Part shown: positions 36,644 through 46,361 of the stretch, piece after piece
Layout: every line of letters starts with the position of its first letter
How positions within the stretch are numbered: the stretch's first letter is position 1
NCBI RefSeq assembly: GCF_000979455.1
Contig: NZ_JJOY01000024.1
Span: 142,988 to 206,987, forward strand
Length of the DNA: 64,000 nucleotides
Origin: Methanosarcina sp. 2.H.T.1A.6
GTDB taxonomy: Archaea; Halobacteriota; Methanosarcinia; Methanosarcinales; Methanosarcinaceae
Direction: 5' to 3'
Notes under the pieces: model-generated
Told to the model about the DNA's origin: nothing
Seen by the model: only the letters and a program-made list of their open reading frames with translations
The model's database searches: none
Position numbers and translations under genes: made by a program

Positions 36644-37924
36644 TTAATGAACCTGTATCTGGTCGATAATCCCCTTTGCTTCATCAACCATGTAATCCGC
36701 TTCAGCAGCCGAAATCTGCTCGCATACCTTCATTTTTTCAGCGAGATGAATGAAGGATTTAAGCATGGAAACGGCTTTTGCATCATCTCCTTTTTCGTGG
36801 AAACCTTTCGATGTATCAAGAAGCTCAGTAAGAGCGTTTTTTGTCAGCACATGGCATTTGTAGGTATTTTCCACATACTCCCTGAGAGCCTTCATTCCCT
36901 CCAGAGCCGGCACCTCAGCCGAAGCAAGAGTAAACATGTAGATATCGGGGTTTCCATTGCGGTCATCCTGCCACACTATCCGGTCCCCATATATATCTGG
37001 AGCCCCATGATAAACGGCTTCATCGCTGGTTATCGGTATTTCCCTGGAACTGGAGATTTCATACATGTAGATGTCTGGGAACACCATTCCATACATCAAC
37101 ACTATCCTGTCTTCGTAGATTGCCGGGCTCCACGCATCGGCGGCAATGAAAGTCAGTTCTGAAGTAGAAAGGTTATACATCCAGACTAAATCGCCTGCCC
37201 CTTCACTCATATACACTATCCTATCCCCGTAGATAGCAGGCCCGTATTCAAGAAAACCTCCATCTCCTGCGATCTGAGTTTCCGTGGAAGTAGAAAGGTT
37301 GTACATGTAGATGTCGACGATGTAGGTATCCGCATTTCCATTCCGCTCATCTGTCCAGACTATCCTGTCCCCATAGATAGCAGGCCCTCTCTGGTTCGAT
37401 TCGTTGGTGGTTATCTGAGTTTCGATGGAACTGGAGATATTAAACATGTAGATATCCGCATTTCCATTCCTATCATCTGTCCAGACTATCCTGTCCCCGT
37501 AAATAGCAGGCCCACTTTGATTCGATTCGTTTGTGGTTATCTGAGTTTCGGTGGAACTGGAGAGGTCGTACATGTAGATATCCGCATTTCCATTCCTATC
37601 ATCTGTCCAGACTATTCTGTCCCCGTAAATAGCAGGCCCGCTCTGGTTTGATTCACTGGTGGTAATCTGAGTTTCGGTGGAACTGGCAAGGTCGTACATG
37701 TAGATATCCCAGTTTGGATCGTAAATGTAGGCATCATAATATCCATTGCGGTCATCCTGCCACACAATCCGTTCACCATAGATCTCGGGACCCATCTGGC
37801 TTGAGTTATTGGTAGTGATCTGAGTTTCAATACCCTGTGCCATATCCGCAGACGCGGTCGCACAGATGAAAGGCAAAAAGAATAAAGCTACAACTATTGA
37901 ACACAGCCTTTTTCCGGTTTTCAT
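36644..37924 (-). CDS. Secreted TolB-like beta-propeller protein
   Basis: A 426-residue exported protein with a signal peptide (LCSIVVALFFLPFICATASA). It has seven or so propeller blades; the best conserved unit is GPAIYGDRIVWTDDRNGN...DIYMYDLSSSTETQITT, about 42 residues. The unit repeats at 126-bp spacing with near-identical DNA in the central blades. The C-terminal about 85 residues (from ALREYVENTY) form a helical domain like the FIMAH module seen at the end of Methanosarcina surface proteins. It is a likely S-layer-associated or extracellular protein; the ligand is unknown. Confidence 0.85.
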   Translation of the reverse strand: MKTGKRLCSIVVALFFLPFICATASADMAQGIETQITTNNSSQMGPEIYGERIVWQDDRNGYYDAYIYDPNWDIYMYDLASSTETQITTSESNQSGPAIYGDRIVWTDDRNGNADIYMYDLSSSTETQITTNESNQSGPAIYGDRIVWTDDRNGNADIYMFNISSSIETQITTNESNQRGPAIYGDRIVWTDERNGNADTYIVDIYMYNLSTSTETQIAGDGGFLEYGPAIYGDRIVYMSEGAGDLVWMYNLSTSELTFIAADAWSPAIYEDRIVLMYGMVFPDIYMYEISSSREIPITSDEAVYHGAPDIYGDRIVWQDDRNGNPDIYMFTLASAEVPALEGMKALREYVENTYKCHVLTKNALTELLDTSKGFHEKGDDAKAVSMLKSFIHLAEKMKVCEQISAAEADYMVDEAKGIIDQIQVH

Positions 37925-38384
37925 TTTTATTCTCCCAGGATTCTGAAAATTAGTTTTCTTTGGTTGTTGGTTATTAGTTGTCTTTTTCTTTCCTTATTCA
38001 GTGTTTAGCACTCACAATCGTCCATTCCAGTAAAAATCAATATCAATATGCCTATTTTTCAAAAATCAAACAGATCTTATAAATATAGGCATACAACTGG
38101 CAAGACCATATTAATAAGTATATAATGACAATTATATATAATAACCACTGGTAATAATATATCGGCAGCCCCTGCTTAATTTGCAGATATTATTCAAAAT
38201 ATCCAAAAAGCAAATTTTTTGTATTTATTTTCTGACTTTTAGGGATGAAGCTTTCTTGTCAGCTACGTAAGAAAAATAATAACAGGTAATCATGCTGTTA
38301 TTAAGAAAAAGCGTGTGTTATGGGAAACGCCTTCCCTACTCGAAGAATATTTCCCTTGTTCCCGGAAACCGCACTTTAATCCAC

Positions 38385-38685
38385 AGATAAAATTTCAAAC
38401 TACAGGTAAATACAAGCTGCTCCACCAGCTTGTCTGGCGGCCCTGCAAAAAAGAGGAAAGAAGAAAGAAGAAAGAAATAGAGAGAAAGAAGAAAGAAGAA
38501 GCTGGGAAAGAAGAAAGAAATAGAGAGAAAGAAGAAAGAAGAAGCTGGGAAATGTAGTAAAAGGCAATAAAAGCAGATTTGGACTCTTATTTGCCTATTC
38601 TTTACTTTTTCTTCTTATTTGTTTGCAAGACCGCTTTCCTGCGTCAAGCGTGAAAAGAACGACTTGATATAGTGAATAAGGTTAA
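38385..38685 (+). repeat. Dispersed hairpin/GA-rich repeat, copy 3
   Basis: Box A stem-loop at 38422-38440 (CCACCAG/CTGGCGG, one mismatch) is followed by a long GAAGAAAGAA tract with a 33-base internal duplication. Box B near 38622-38650 reads GCAAGACCGCTTTCCTGC, and the end is shared with copy 2 (AGTGAATAAGGTTA). It lies between the propeller and pheT. Confidence 0.75.
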
Positions 38686-38784
38686 ATCAATTGAAATAGT
38701 CCATTTAAAAGTTAATTAAAAAAATCAGTTAAAAAAGTAAAGTTTAAAAGGTTAATTAAAAATAGGAAAAATTAACCTTCTAAA

Positions 38785-40422
38785 TTAAATATTTTTACCT
38801 ATAAGGTCATTCAGGTCAAGTTCAAACCCTACAACGGCGTATCCGAGCGCGAAGTTGTTTATTACTTCGGGGTGGAGTTCTCCAAAGACTCCGAGCTTTT
38901 TGCCGTTGACATAAACATCTGCCCGCCTGCCTTCAAGAAAAGCCGGGTCTTCGGACTCTTTTACCTCGTAGGGAAGCATCATTTCTCTCATGAAGGCATC
39001 TACAACTTCATAGATCTCGGTGAAGTTTGCCTGCGGGTGGATCGAGACTGCTGCTACGTGCTGACCGGTTGTTTCGTTGCTTACGACTTCTCCGAACTCG
39101 AAGATTTTCTGCGGGAGTTCCCTATGCTGGTTTAAGGCAAGGATTTCAAGAAGGTTAGGAAGCACGGTTGTCCTGAGCATTGTCTGGTCTTCGCTTATCG
39201 GGTGAAGCACGTGGGTAACGTCATCGGTCTTTTGCCTGCGCATGTTTTCAAAGTTGACCTTTTCGCTGGTAAGCGTAAAAGGCATAACCTCATAATATCC
39301 AAGCCCGACAATTATTTCGTTTACCGAAGCCCGCATCAGGGAAATCGGGTGGGACTTGCCTGCGGTATAGGTCTCAGGGACCCTTACTTTGATATTCTCA
39401 TAGCCGTACCCTTTGGCAATGTCCTCTACAAGGTCATAGTTGTGCAGGATATCTGCCCTGTAAGCAGGCACCTTTACCTCAACGGTTTCCGCATCAAGGG
39501 CGCGTGCTCCAAAGCGCATCCGCTCAAGCTGTTTTACGATCTTTTCAACTGAGAGTTCCATGCCTATCAGGGATTTTACCTCGCCTGTGGTAAGCAGCCG
39601 GGTTTTGGGCTCAAGGTCAGGCAGGACAAGTTCTTCGCCCCCGGGGCGGATTAGCCTTACGAACTCGATCTGCCCCCCTCTTTCTGCAAGGGCTGTAACA
39701 ACAATATTCAAAGCCGTGTATACAGCTCCCCCGAGGCCTGTAACATCAATGAAAAGGTCGGTTGTGCTTTCGGTCACGGACGTAAGTGTACCGTTGATGA
39801 TGGGCGGGAAGGACAGCACATTGTCATTTGCGTCCAGGATGATCGGGTATTTGTCAAAACCCCTGACGAGATGGGCAAACCTTGTGCCTTTCGGGTGCTT
39901 ATCCAGGATTTCCGTCATGCTCATCTTTTCAGTGTAATCGAGAGGCACGAACTCAAATCCGGGATCTACTGCCATATAGCGGAAAGGAGCCTTCACATTT
40001 TTAAGGTCATGGACCCCGATGGAAACTTTTTTCCTGTTTCTCCCAAGGCCCCAGTGCAGGTCTTCCTGCAGGTCCATGAGGGACTTGATGGAAGAGGATG
40101 TAAACTTTACTCCCCTTACAACCGCACACCCGAGGAAGGGCCTGATCTTCAGGATATCCTCACTGACAGATATGGATACCTCGTAAGGCTTTATCTCATA
40201 TTCGGGAAGCCCGGTCTCAAGGTCCAGAAAACCCCGCATTGCCCTGGATGCCCCTTCCACGCTGTAAAGGTCAGGCCTGTCAGGGAAGAACTCGATATCG
40301 ACGTACTCGTCTTCAATTCTTTCGATATCGGCCCCTATCATGGGCACCCTTTTTATGATGGTTTCCTTATCTATTCCTGTGAGTTTCTCAAGGTCTTCAT
40401 AATGCAAGGTGATTACTGGCAT
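38785..40422 (-). CDS. pheT: Phenylalanine--tRNA ligase beta subunit
   Basis: The archaeal/eukaryal-type beta subunit, 545 residues, which forms an alpha2-beta2 enzyme charging tRNA-Phe. It begins [16 protein letters not shown] as in the archaeal family. B1/B3-B4 editing-region and B5 blocks are present ([61 protein letters not shown]) with a C-terminal catalytic-like domain ([19 protein letters not shown]). pheS is not in the window. Single gene on the minus strand. Confidence 0.96.
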   Translation of the reverse strand: MPVITLHYEDLEKLTGIDKETIIKRVPMIGADIERIEDEYVDIEFFPDRPDLYSVEGASRAMRGFLDLETGLPEYEIKPYEVSISVSEDILKIRPFLGCAVVRGVKFTSSSIKSLMDLQEDLHWGLGRNRKKVSIGVHDLKNVKAPFRYMAVDPGFEFVPLDYTEKMSMTEILDKHPKGTRFAHLVRGFDKYPIILDANDNVLSFPPIINGTLTSVTESTTDLFIDVTGLGGAVYTALNIVVTALAERGGQIEFVRLIRPGGEELVLPDLEPKTRLLTTGEVKSLIGMELSVEKIVKQLERMRFGARALDAETVEVKVPAYRADILHNYDLVEDIAKGYGYENIKVRVPETYTAGKSHPISLMRASVNEIIVGLGYYEVMPFTLTSEKVNFENMRRQKTDDVTHVLHPISEDQTMLRTTVLPNLLEILALNQHRELPQKIFEFGEVVSNETTGQHVAAVSIHPQANFTEIYEVVDAFMREMMLPYEVKESEDPAFLEGRRADVYVNGKKLGVFGELHPEVINNFALGYAVVGFELDLNDLIGKNI

Positions 40423-40513
40423 GGGGAATTCATCTCATCTGTTGCTAGCTAACTTAACCCCAAACATACTCAACTTTAGATTTAATGCTTTTGTTTTACG
40501 GGGTGTTTGAAAG

Positions 40514-40565
40514 GTCTCAGAGTAAACAGTATCTCCGAAGTCTCAGAGTAAACAGTATCTCCTAA
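40514..40565. repeat. 26-bp direct repeat, two copies
   Basis: GTCTCAGAGTAAACAGTATC occurs at 40514 and again at 40540, 26 bases apart, in the divergent region between pheT and dph6, about 90-140 bases before pheT's start. Such a position suits a regulatory site for either gene, but nothing else supports this. Confidence 0.55.
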
Positions 40566-40773
40566 TGTTATATGGCTTTTGCATGCAGCAAGCTAATTTT
40601 AATGACAAAAGTAGAATTATTCCCATATTTTGCGGGGTCACTATCAATGGCTCCCTGTTGATCCTGCTGATGTACGGAAAGAGACCCGGCCTCAGGAGAT
40701 TTTGAGGAATATTAGGGCAGAGAGCTGGTGAATAACAAAAGCTTTTTTTTCAGATGGTGCATGTGTATGGGAG

Positions 40774-41496
40774 ATGTGCAACAATCCCATTTCAACTAAG
40801 AACGAGAAAAGCAAAAACGAGAAAAGCAAGAACGAGAAAAGCAAGGTGGTTGTTTCCTGGACCGGAGGGAAGGACGGTTGCCTTGCATGTTACGGGGCAA
40901 TTTCGGAAGGTTTTGAGGTCTCCCACCTCCTGAACTTCAGAGAAATCCAGAGGCGCGGTTCCCATGACATCAATCCTGCCCTGCTTTATGCACAGGCTGA
41001 AGCTCTTGGAATTCCCCTTATCCATAAGGACTTTATTTCATATGAACAGGAATTCAAAAAAGTGGTCCGTGATTTAAGGGATAGCGGGGAGAAAATAGAC
41101 GGGGCGGTTTTCGGGCATATCGAGACGCACAAGAACCTTGTAGACAGGATCTGCGGGGAACTGGACCTTGAGTTAATAATGCCGCTCTGGCAGAGAAATT
41201 CCGAACAGATTCTAAATGGCCTCATAGATTTGGGGTTTGAGGTGATCCTGCTCAGCGTCAAAGCCGAGTTGTTAGGGAAAGAGTGGCTGGGCCGAAAGAT
41301 CGATGAAAATTTTATATGCGACCTGAAAAAGCACAATCCTTCAATCGATCCCTGCGGTGAAAACGGGGAGTTCCATACTTTTGTTATCGACGGCCCGCTG
41401 TTCAAAAACAAAATAAAGGTCATGGAGAGTGAAATGGTCTTGAGGGAAGGCTACTGGTTCCTGGAGATCTCAAAGTTCGAGGCCGAGAAAAGATAA
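40774..41496 (+). CDS. dph6: Diphthine--ammonia ligase (Dph6 type)
   Basis: Dph6 performs the last, ATP-dependent amidation of diphthamide on elongation factor 2. The 240-residue protein has the N-type ATP-pyrophosphatase P-loop VSWTGGKDGCLA (about 28-39), then HLLNFREIQRRGSHDINP, DGAVFGHIE and the family-typical ENGEFHTFVIDGPLF. The first 24 residues are an extension containing three copies of NEKSK from a 15-base tandem repeat. The start ATG 40774 has GGGAG only one base upstream, too close, so the start is not certain. Confidence 0.9.
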   Translation: MCNNPISTKNEKSKNEKSKNEKSKVVVSWTGGKDGCLACYGAISEGFEVSHLLNFREIQRRGSHDINPALLYAQAEALGIPLIHKDFISYEQEFKKVVRDLRDSGEKIDGAVFGHIETHKNLVDRICGELDLELIMPLWQRNSEQILNGLIDLGFEVILLSVKAELLGKEWLGRKIDENFICDLKKHNPSIDPCGENGEFHTFVIDGPLFKNKIKVMESEMVLREGYWFLEISKFEAEKR

Positions 41497-41633
41497 GCCT
41501 GCACTTTCGGCTTTCGGCTTTCATCTTTTATCTTTTATCATGCCTATTTCATTCCGGCTCCTACCATTTTTTACTCGTGTGATATTGCCCTCAAACCGCA
41601 AATTTTCAATGGTTTTAGACGGTTGTAGATCAT

Positions 41634-41733
41634 TTATTTCAATCCACACACCCGAGTGGGGTGCGACAATTATGTGTAATTTTCCCGGTGTAGATGTTAT
41701 TTCAATCCACACACCCGAGTGGGGTGCGACAAT
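41634..41733 (-). CRISPR. Orphan mini-CRISPR, two type I-C-like repeats, one spacer
   Basis: Two identical repeats (32 bases core, 41636-41667 and 41699-41730; 37 bases identical if flanks are included) bracket a 31-base unique spacer (41668-41698), period 63. On the minus strand the repeat starts GTCGCACCCCACTC and ends GTGGATTGAAAT, closely matching the type I-C repeat, whose ATTGAAA(C/T) end forms the crRNA handle. GCACCCC/GGGTG(T/C) arms give the expected stem. No cas gene is in the window. Any leader would lie at 41734-41960. Frames through it are artefacts. Confidence 0.85.
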
Positions 41734-41968
41734 CGCAGATCGACGAACTCTATGCGAAATATAGACATTTATAAACTCTACACAAATCAGCTGCAGAAAA
41801 CTGAAAATGAATAAACAAAAATGTGTCAAGCCATTAAGTTCAAATCAATGGAGGTTTGTTTTTAGAGGATTCTTATAGAGTCCTGTTTAATACTTTGAAA
41901 AAATATACCTTTACCTACTTTCATAAAGTAAAAAAACTTTCTTCCTTCAAATCAGGAGACAGCCGAGA

Positions 41969-42712
41969 ATGATTATCGCAGGAATTGATGAAGCCGGAAA
42001 AGGTCCGGTAATCGGGCCCATGTGCATAGGAGGCGTAAAAATCGATGAATCTAAAGCCCATATCCTCAAGGTGCTGGGGGTTGCGGATTCCAAGAAGCTG
42101 ACGCCGAAAAAAAGGGAGCAGCTTGCAGCCCAGATTAAAAAACATGCAGACGGCTTTTTTGTCCTTGAGATCAGCCCCTCTCAGATTGACGAGCTCCGGA
42201 AAATTATGACAATGAACGAGATCATGGTTGTCTGCTTTGCAAAAGTGCTTGAACAGCTGAAACCGGATATTGTGTATGCCGATGCTGCTGACGTAAAAGC
42301 CGAACGCTTTGCCGAAAACCTTCGCAGGCAGTATGCAAAAACCAGTCCTGACCATGCAAAGAAAATAGAGATCGTTTCCATGCACCAGGCAGATGCAACG
42401 TATCCTGTAGTTTCGGCAGCTTCTATCATTGCAAAAGTGCGCAGGGACGAGCTTATCGAGGAGCTCAAGAAAGAATGGGGCATGGATTTCGGAAGCGGCT
42501 ATCCTTCGGACCAGAAGACAAAAGATTTCCTGTTGAAATGGGGAGAAGAACACCACGGAGAGTTTCCCGCTATCGTCAGGCAGTCCTGGAAGACTGTGGA
42601 AAACATAAGAGAAGAACTAAACAGAAGAGAAGAACTAAACATAAAGGAAGAACTAAACATAAAGGAAGAACTAAACATAAAGGAAGAACTGGATAAAGCC
42701 GGGAAAAAGTGA
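41969..42712 (+). CDS. rnhB: Ribonuclease HII with repeated C-terminal tail
   Basis: RNase HII cleaves RNA in RNA-DNA hybrids and starts ribonucleotide excision. Catalytic residues are visible in IAGIDEAGKGPVIGPMCIG (DE near 6-7), YADAADVKAERF (Asp) and SAASIIAKVRRDELI. The first about 215 residues match the archaeal enzyme. The remaining about 30 are a charged tail made of four near-copies of REELNIK, from an 18-base tandem repeat. ATG 41969 follows CAGGAGAC. Mini-CRISPR lies 235 bases upstream. Confidence 0.94.
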   Translation: MIIAGIDEAGKGPVIGPMCIGGVKIDESKAHILKVLGVADSKKLTPKKREQLAAQIKKHADGFFVLEISPSQIDELRKIMTMNEIMVVCFAKVLEQLKPDIVYADAADVKAERFAENLRRQYAKTSPDHAKKIEIVSMHQADATYPVVSAASIIAKVRRDELIEELKKEWGMDFGSGYPSDQKTKDFLLKWGEEHHGEFPAIVRQSWKTVENIREELNRREELNIKEELNIKEELNIKEELDKAGKK

Positions 42713-42757
42713 AGGTATGAAAGCCGGGAAGCTAATAAATAAAAAATAAAAAGCGGA

Positions 42758-43456
42758 TTAGAAGTTTTCAGTAATATAATCCGCCATTGACTCGAAAATC
42801 CGCCTGCCGTCATCGGAACCAAGGATCGATTCGGAAGCTCTTTCCGGATGGGGCATGAGGCCGAGAATGTTTCTTGAAGCGTTTACTATTCCTGCGATGT
42901 TTTCCAGGGAGCCGTTGGGATTGGCTTTATCCGTTGCTCTTCCTTTTTCGTCTACGTAACGGAAAACAACCTGTTCGTTTTCGTCAAGGTCTGCCAGGGT
43001 CTGTTCTTCAGCAAAGAACTTGCCTTCCATGTGGGCGATGGGCATCCTTATAACCTCGCCTTTCCTGAACTTCGAGGTAAAGGGAGTATCAGTGGTCTCA
43101 ACTCTGAGATTGGCCCCGTGGCACCTGAATTTTGGGTACTCGTTTGTGGTAAGAGCCCCTTCGAGAAGCCGGGCTTCGGTCAGCACCTGGAAACCATTGC
43201 AGATCCCGAGCACAGGTTTTCCTTCGGCTGCGATTTTTTTTACGGAATCCATAATCGGAGTTCGGGCTGCAATCGCCCCTGCTCTGAGGTAATCTCCGTA
43301 GGAAAAGCCGCCCGGAACAACGACTCCGTCAAAGCCGGTCAGGTTTTCGTCTTTGTACCAGACAGTTTCGGCATCCACACCAACCACGTCTTTAAGGACA
43401 TGAAGTACGTCCATGTCGCAGTTTGTGCCTCCGAACTGAATAATGGCAATCTTCAT
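42758..43456 (-). CDS. purQ: Phosphoribosylformylglycinamidine synthase, glutaminase subunit
   Basis: PurQ releases ammonia from glutamine for the fourth step of purine synthesis. The 232-residue class I glutamine amidotransferase has VVPGGFSYGDYLRAGAIAA, the nucleophile Cys in VLGICNGFQVL (near 87), and the His/Glu pair in GLMPHPERA. It follows purS on the same strand with an 88-base gap. purL is not in the window. Confidence 0.96.
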   Translation of the reverse strand: MKIAIIQFGGTNCDMDVLHVLKDVVGVDAETVWYKDENLTGFDGVVVPGGFSYGDYLRAGAIAARTPIMDSVKKIAAEGKPVLGICNGFQVLTEARLLEGALTTNEYPKFRCHGANLRVETTDTPFTSKFRKGEVIRMPIAHMEGKFFAEEQTLADLDENEQVVFRYVDEKGRATDKANPNGSLENIAGIVNASRNILGLMPHPERASESILGSDDGRRIFESMADYITENF

Positions 43457-43544
43457 TTTTTTCCCTCAACCTTACTTTAGTATTTTCAAAAAATTTAGCC
43501 TTCTGGATTTTATTCTTCAATCCCTTTATTCCTGCAGGGAGCCC

Positions 43545-43811
43545 TCAGTTAAGTTCCTTGAGCTTTATAGTGTAGTTGTGGATGAGTGGGTTTGCAATAA
43601 GCTTCTGGCACATCTCATCAACCTTCTGCTCCGCAACTTCTGCAGATTCGGCTTCGAGCACTATTTCATACAGTTTTGCGGTCTTTACGCTTTCAACTGC
43701 ATATCCAAGGTGTCCGAGCGCCCTTTTAGCGGTGGTGCCTTCAGGGTCAAGCATGCCTGCTTTCTGTTCAATAGTTACTGTTGCCTGGTACTGCATCTTT
43801 TTAAGCCTCAA
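43545..43811 (-). CDS. purS: Phosphoribosylformylglycinamidine synthase, PurS subunit
   Basis: The 88-residue PurS dimer bridges PurQ and the small PurL in the three-part FGAM synthase of archaea and Gram-positives. Family features are GMLDPEGTTAKRALGHLGY and the C-terminal KLIANPLIHNYTIKL. Its position just upstream of purQ confirms the call. Confidence 0.94.
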   Translation of the reverse strand: MRLKKMQYQATVTIEQKAGMLDPEGTTAKRALGHLGYAVESVKTAKLYEIVLEAESAEVAEQKVDEMCQKLIANPLIHNYTIKLKELN

Positions 43812-44178
43812 TTTTGAATTTTTAAATTAATCGGACTTTCACCTGCTTTTCGGTAGCCTGAATGCAACATCAGGTGAAATATGAGGTGAACTTAAAGGTA
43901 AACAATTTCCGGTCTGCACCATAATAATATAAGATGCTTGATTTTTCTAACCTATATTCTTTATCTATTTTTAGGTGTTGGATGATTTTGAACTCCTCTT
44001 GCCAGCACCGATTTCAGGGGAAATAAGGTTGAAAGTTATTTAATCTTATGGGTCTTAGCTTGTTTTAGATGCCGGTTGAGCTCGGTGAGGGTCAAAAATA
44101 TAAAAAATGAACAAAAACTAATTCATGCGTCATCGGTTAAGCGTTAGAAACCCACTCCAGTATGCGTTTTTATATTAA
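43812..44178. other. Intergenic region, no gene seen
   Basis: About 370 bases between purS and a transposase fragment. It must carry the purS promoter on the minus strand. A short dyad (ATCAGGTGAAAT / ATGAGGTGAA, 43869-43890) is direct rather than inverted. Nothing else is supportable. Confidence 0.35.
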
Positions 44179-44222
44179 TTCTCTAAATATTAGTGCATCT
44201 TTCTCTAAATATTAGTGCATCT
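44179..44222. repeat. Perfect 22-bp direct repeat
   Basis: TTCTCTAAATATTAGTGCAT(CT) occurs twice head to tail (44179-44200, 44201-44222), directly abutting the transposase fragment. It may mark an insertion or deletion boundary. Confidence 0.7.
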
Positions 44223-44224
44223 AT

Positions 44225-44443
44225 GCCTCCTCGCTCCCTACTCTTGAAGACTCTCTTCGGGAAATGTTTCCCAAAGAGTGGTTAAGGCAAACTACCAAAG
44301 AAACTGGTCTGATAGTACGTGAGCGTAAAATTGACCCTGTCATCATCTTTTGGGTTCTAACTTTCAGTTTAGACAGCCTGTTAAAAAAGCTTTTTTTGAG
44401 CATTAATTCCAAAAAGATACTCATTTTAGCTCATAAACTTTAA
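44225..44443 (+). pseudogene. N-terminal fragment of an IS4-type transposase
   Basis: A frame reads LPTLEDSLREMFPKEWLRQT, then GLIVRERKIDPVIIFWVLTF, the characteristic N-terminus of Methanosarcina IS4-family transposases. It then runs into unrelated Leu/Lys-rich sequence and stops at 44443. No DDE motifs remain and there is no start codon in frame, since a stop lies just upstream. It is a deletion remnant. Confidence 0.6.
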
Positions 44444-44716
44444 ATTATGCCTATTTTAGCTCATAATTTCAAAAATAACTTAAATAACCAATAAAATAAA
44501 AAAAATACTGTTGTTAATTCCGAAATTTAAAATAGACGCTTATTTTAGTTTAGAAATTTAAAATAGACACTTATATCAGTTCAAAACTTAAAAATGAGCG
44601 TTTATATGGGTTTAATGTCAGATAACGTTATATAAATATTCGCATATATCCTATGTGAAAATATACAATGCAGTATACAATCTTATATATATTTTTATTG
44701 TACAGGGGGAAAAATT

Positions 44717-45310
44717 ATCAGGAAAATTAGACTTATTGTAGCATTGCTTATAGCAGTGGTCCTGTTTGCTTCCGGCTGTTCAAGCCCGACACAGGAAGTG
44801 GAAAACGAAACCGGTGGAATGGTCGAAGAAGTAACTGAAGGAGCAGGAGATATTGCTGAAGAAGCAGAAGATATAGCTGGCGAAAATAAAACCGAAACAG
44901 TGCCGGATAAGAATATCGTTCAAACTGCGGAAGATGCAGGTTCTTTCAAAACTCTTGTTACGGCCATAAAAACTGCAGGGCTTGAGGAGACCCTTAGCGG
45001 CGAAGGTCCCTTCACGGTCTTTGCCCCGACAGATGAGGCTTTTGCAGCCCTTCCGGCAGGTACGCTCGACAGCCTTCTCAAAGATAAGGAAGCCCTGACC
45101 AGAGTGCTTACTTACCACGTGGCCTCCGGAAAGTATATGGCTGCTGATGTTGTGGACATGACATCCATAAAAACGCTTGAAGGAAGCGAACTCCCAGTAG
45201 ATACAACCGAAGGGGTAAAAGTAGGGGATGCAAATGTCACTGCAACGGACATAGAAGCCAGCAACGGAGTCATCCACGTAATAGACAAAGTGCTGATTCC
45301 ACCGCAATAA
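44717..45310 (+). CDS. Fasciclin-domain lipoprotein, apparent ATC start
   Basis: A 197-residue surface protein. An archaeal lipoprotein-type signal ends at the lipobox ASGC, an acidic Glu-rich linker (about 25-65) follows, and one fasciclin (FAS1) domain is present: [67 protein letters not shown]1 domains mediate adhesion. The first conventional start is TTG 44744, which would leave only [11 protein letters not shown] with no basic n-region. ATC at 44717 lies seven bases after AGGGGG and yields a textbook signal ([20 protein letters not shown] after the start). No ATG, GTG or TTG lies between. Confidence 0.88.
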   Translation: MRKIRLIVALLIAVVLFASGCSSPTQEVENETGGMVEEVTEGAGDIAEEAEDIAGENKTETVPDKNIVQTAEDAGSFKTLVTAIKTAGLEETLSGEGPFTVFAPTDEAFAALPAGTLDSLLKDKEALTRVLTYHVASGKYMAADVVDMTSIKTLEGSELPVDTTEGVKVGDANVTATDIEASNGVIHVIDKVLIPPQ

Positions 45311-45504
45311 TCGTATTTCCGAAAACAGTATTTCTGAAATCAGTATTTCTGAAAAACGACCTTTTTTACATTTTTTATTTATTCCTGTTTGTTGGATTTT
45401 CATTTTCGGATATTATATTTTAAAAAAAATATCGTTTTTTGGATTTTGAAAGAAAAACAAAAAATATCGTTTTTTAGCTAACCCTTTAATGTTCATAAAC
45501 CCTT

Positions 45505-45547
45505 AGCAGGAAACCCTTTACATCTTTTGATTTAGCGGTTAGTTGAC
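45505..45547 (+). mobile_element. Degenerate solo IS605-like right end
   Basis: A 43-base relative of the 9237-9279 element: AGCAGGAAACCC, degraded stem (TTTACATC, GATTTAGCGG), TTAGTTGAC. It ends three bases from the 3' end of the PNPOx-fold gene. No tnpB remains. Confidence 0.55.
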
Positions 45548-45549
45548 TC

Positions 45550-45990
45550 TTAGAAATCCACTTTTGCCCTGTACCAGAATTCAACACTGTAATCAAGGAA
45601 ATAAACAACTTCGGGTTCGACTTTTATCAGGATGGTATAGGGGTCAGGAGGCATATCAGCAGTAATCGGGAATTTTGCTGTCATGATTTCTCCGATTCTC
45701 CGCAGATCCCCTTCATCGGTCACTATCGAGGCTTTACCTTCCACCTGGAGGGCCTGCATACCAAACCAGTCAGGTTCGTCTTCATCAACCGTATAAGCCA
45801 CATCCGGGTTGTTCGTTATGTTCCGGACTTTTCGGGTGTCTTTATTGGTCGCAAAATAAACAGTTGCGTTTTCGGAAACATATGCCATAGTATGGGCCAT
45901 TGGTTTTCCTTCCGGGCTTACGGTTGCCAGGTTAAGGTAGTAATGAGTTGCAAGGTACTCGTAAATCTTTTCTTTGAGCTCGTCTGTCAT
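45550..45990 (-). CDS. Pyridoxamine 5'-phosphate oxidase-fold flavoprotein
   Basis: A 146-residue split-barrel protein of the PNPOx-like family: NLATVSPEGKPMAHTMAYV, VYFATNKDTRKVRNITNNP, ALQVEGKASIV. Members bind FMN or F420, and a redox role with F420 is plausible in a methanogen; substrate is unknown. ATG 45990 has GGGGGAAG upstream. Single gene. Confidence 0.87.
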   Translation of the reverse strand: MTDELKEKIYEYLATHYYLNLATVSPEGKPMAHTMAYVSENATVYFATNKDTRKVRNITNNPDVAYTVDEDEPDWFGMQALQVEGKASIVTDEGDLRRIGEIMTAKFPITADMPPDPYTILIKVEPEVVYFLDYSVEFWYRAKVDF

Positions 45991-46361
45991 CTTCCCCCAC
46001 CAGTTTGTAGTATTACTCAGTATAACTTCTTTTATAAGCCTTTTATAAGCCTCATATTTCGAACCCGCAAGATATCTGCATATCCTGCAATGCCTCTGAT
46101 CCCATAACAGGAAAAAAACTCTACTCCCTGTTCACGGCCGTTTTCCCTATACAATTTATAGAAACAAAACTTATAAATTTTGCTTATTAAATTTTGCTTA
46201 TTAAATTTTGCTTTAAATTTTGCTTATAATTATCAGTTCTTATTCTGAGCCAGCCTGCTAGGTTGAAGCCTACTCTTTCAAAAATATATACTACATAATA
46301 TAATTTCCTGTTAATATATGTATTTAGAAATCCATTATGGAACTGTAGGGGGAGACCATCA

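Noticed and set aside
38315..38557. 80-codon Lys/Glu-rich frame
   Set aside because: Made from the purine-rich tract of repeat copy 3.
41521..41829. 102-codon frame on the minus strand and a 74-codon frame on the plus strand
   Set aside because: Both run through the CRISPR repeats; the repeated peptide is the repeat read in frame.
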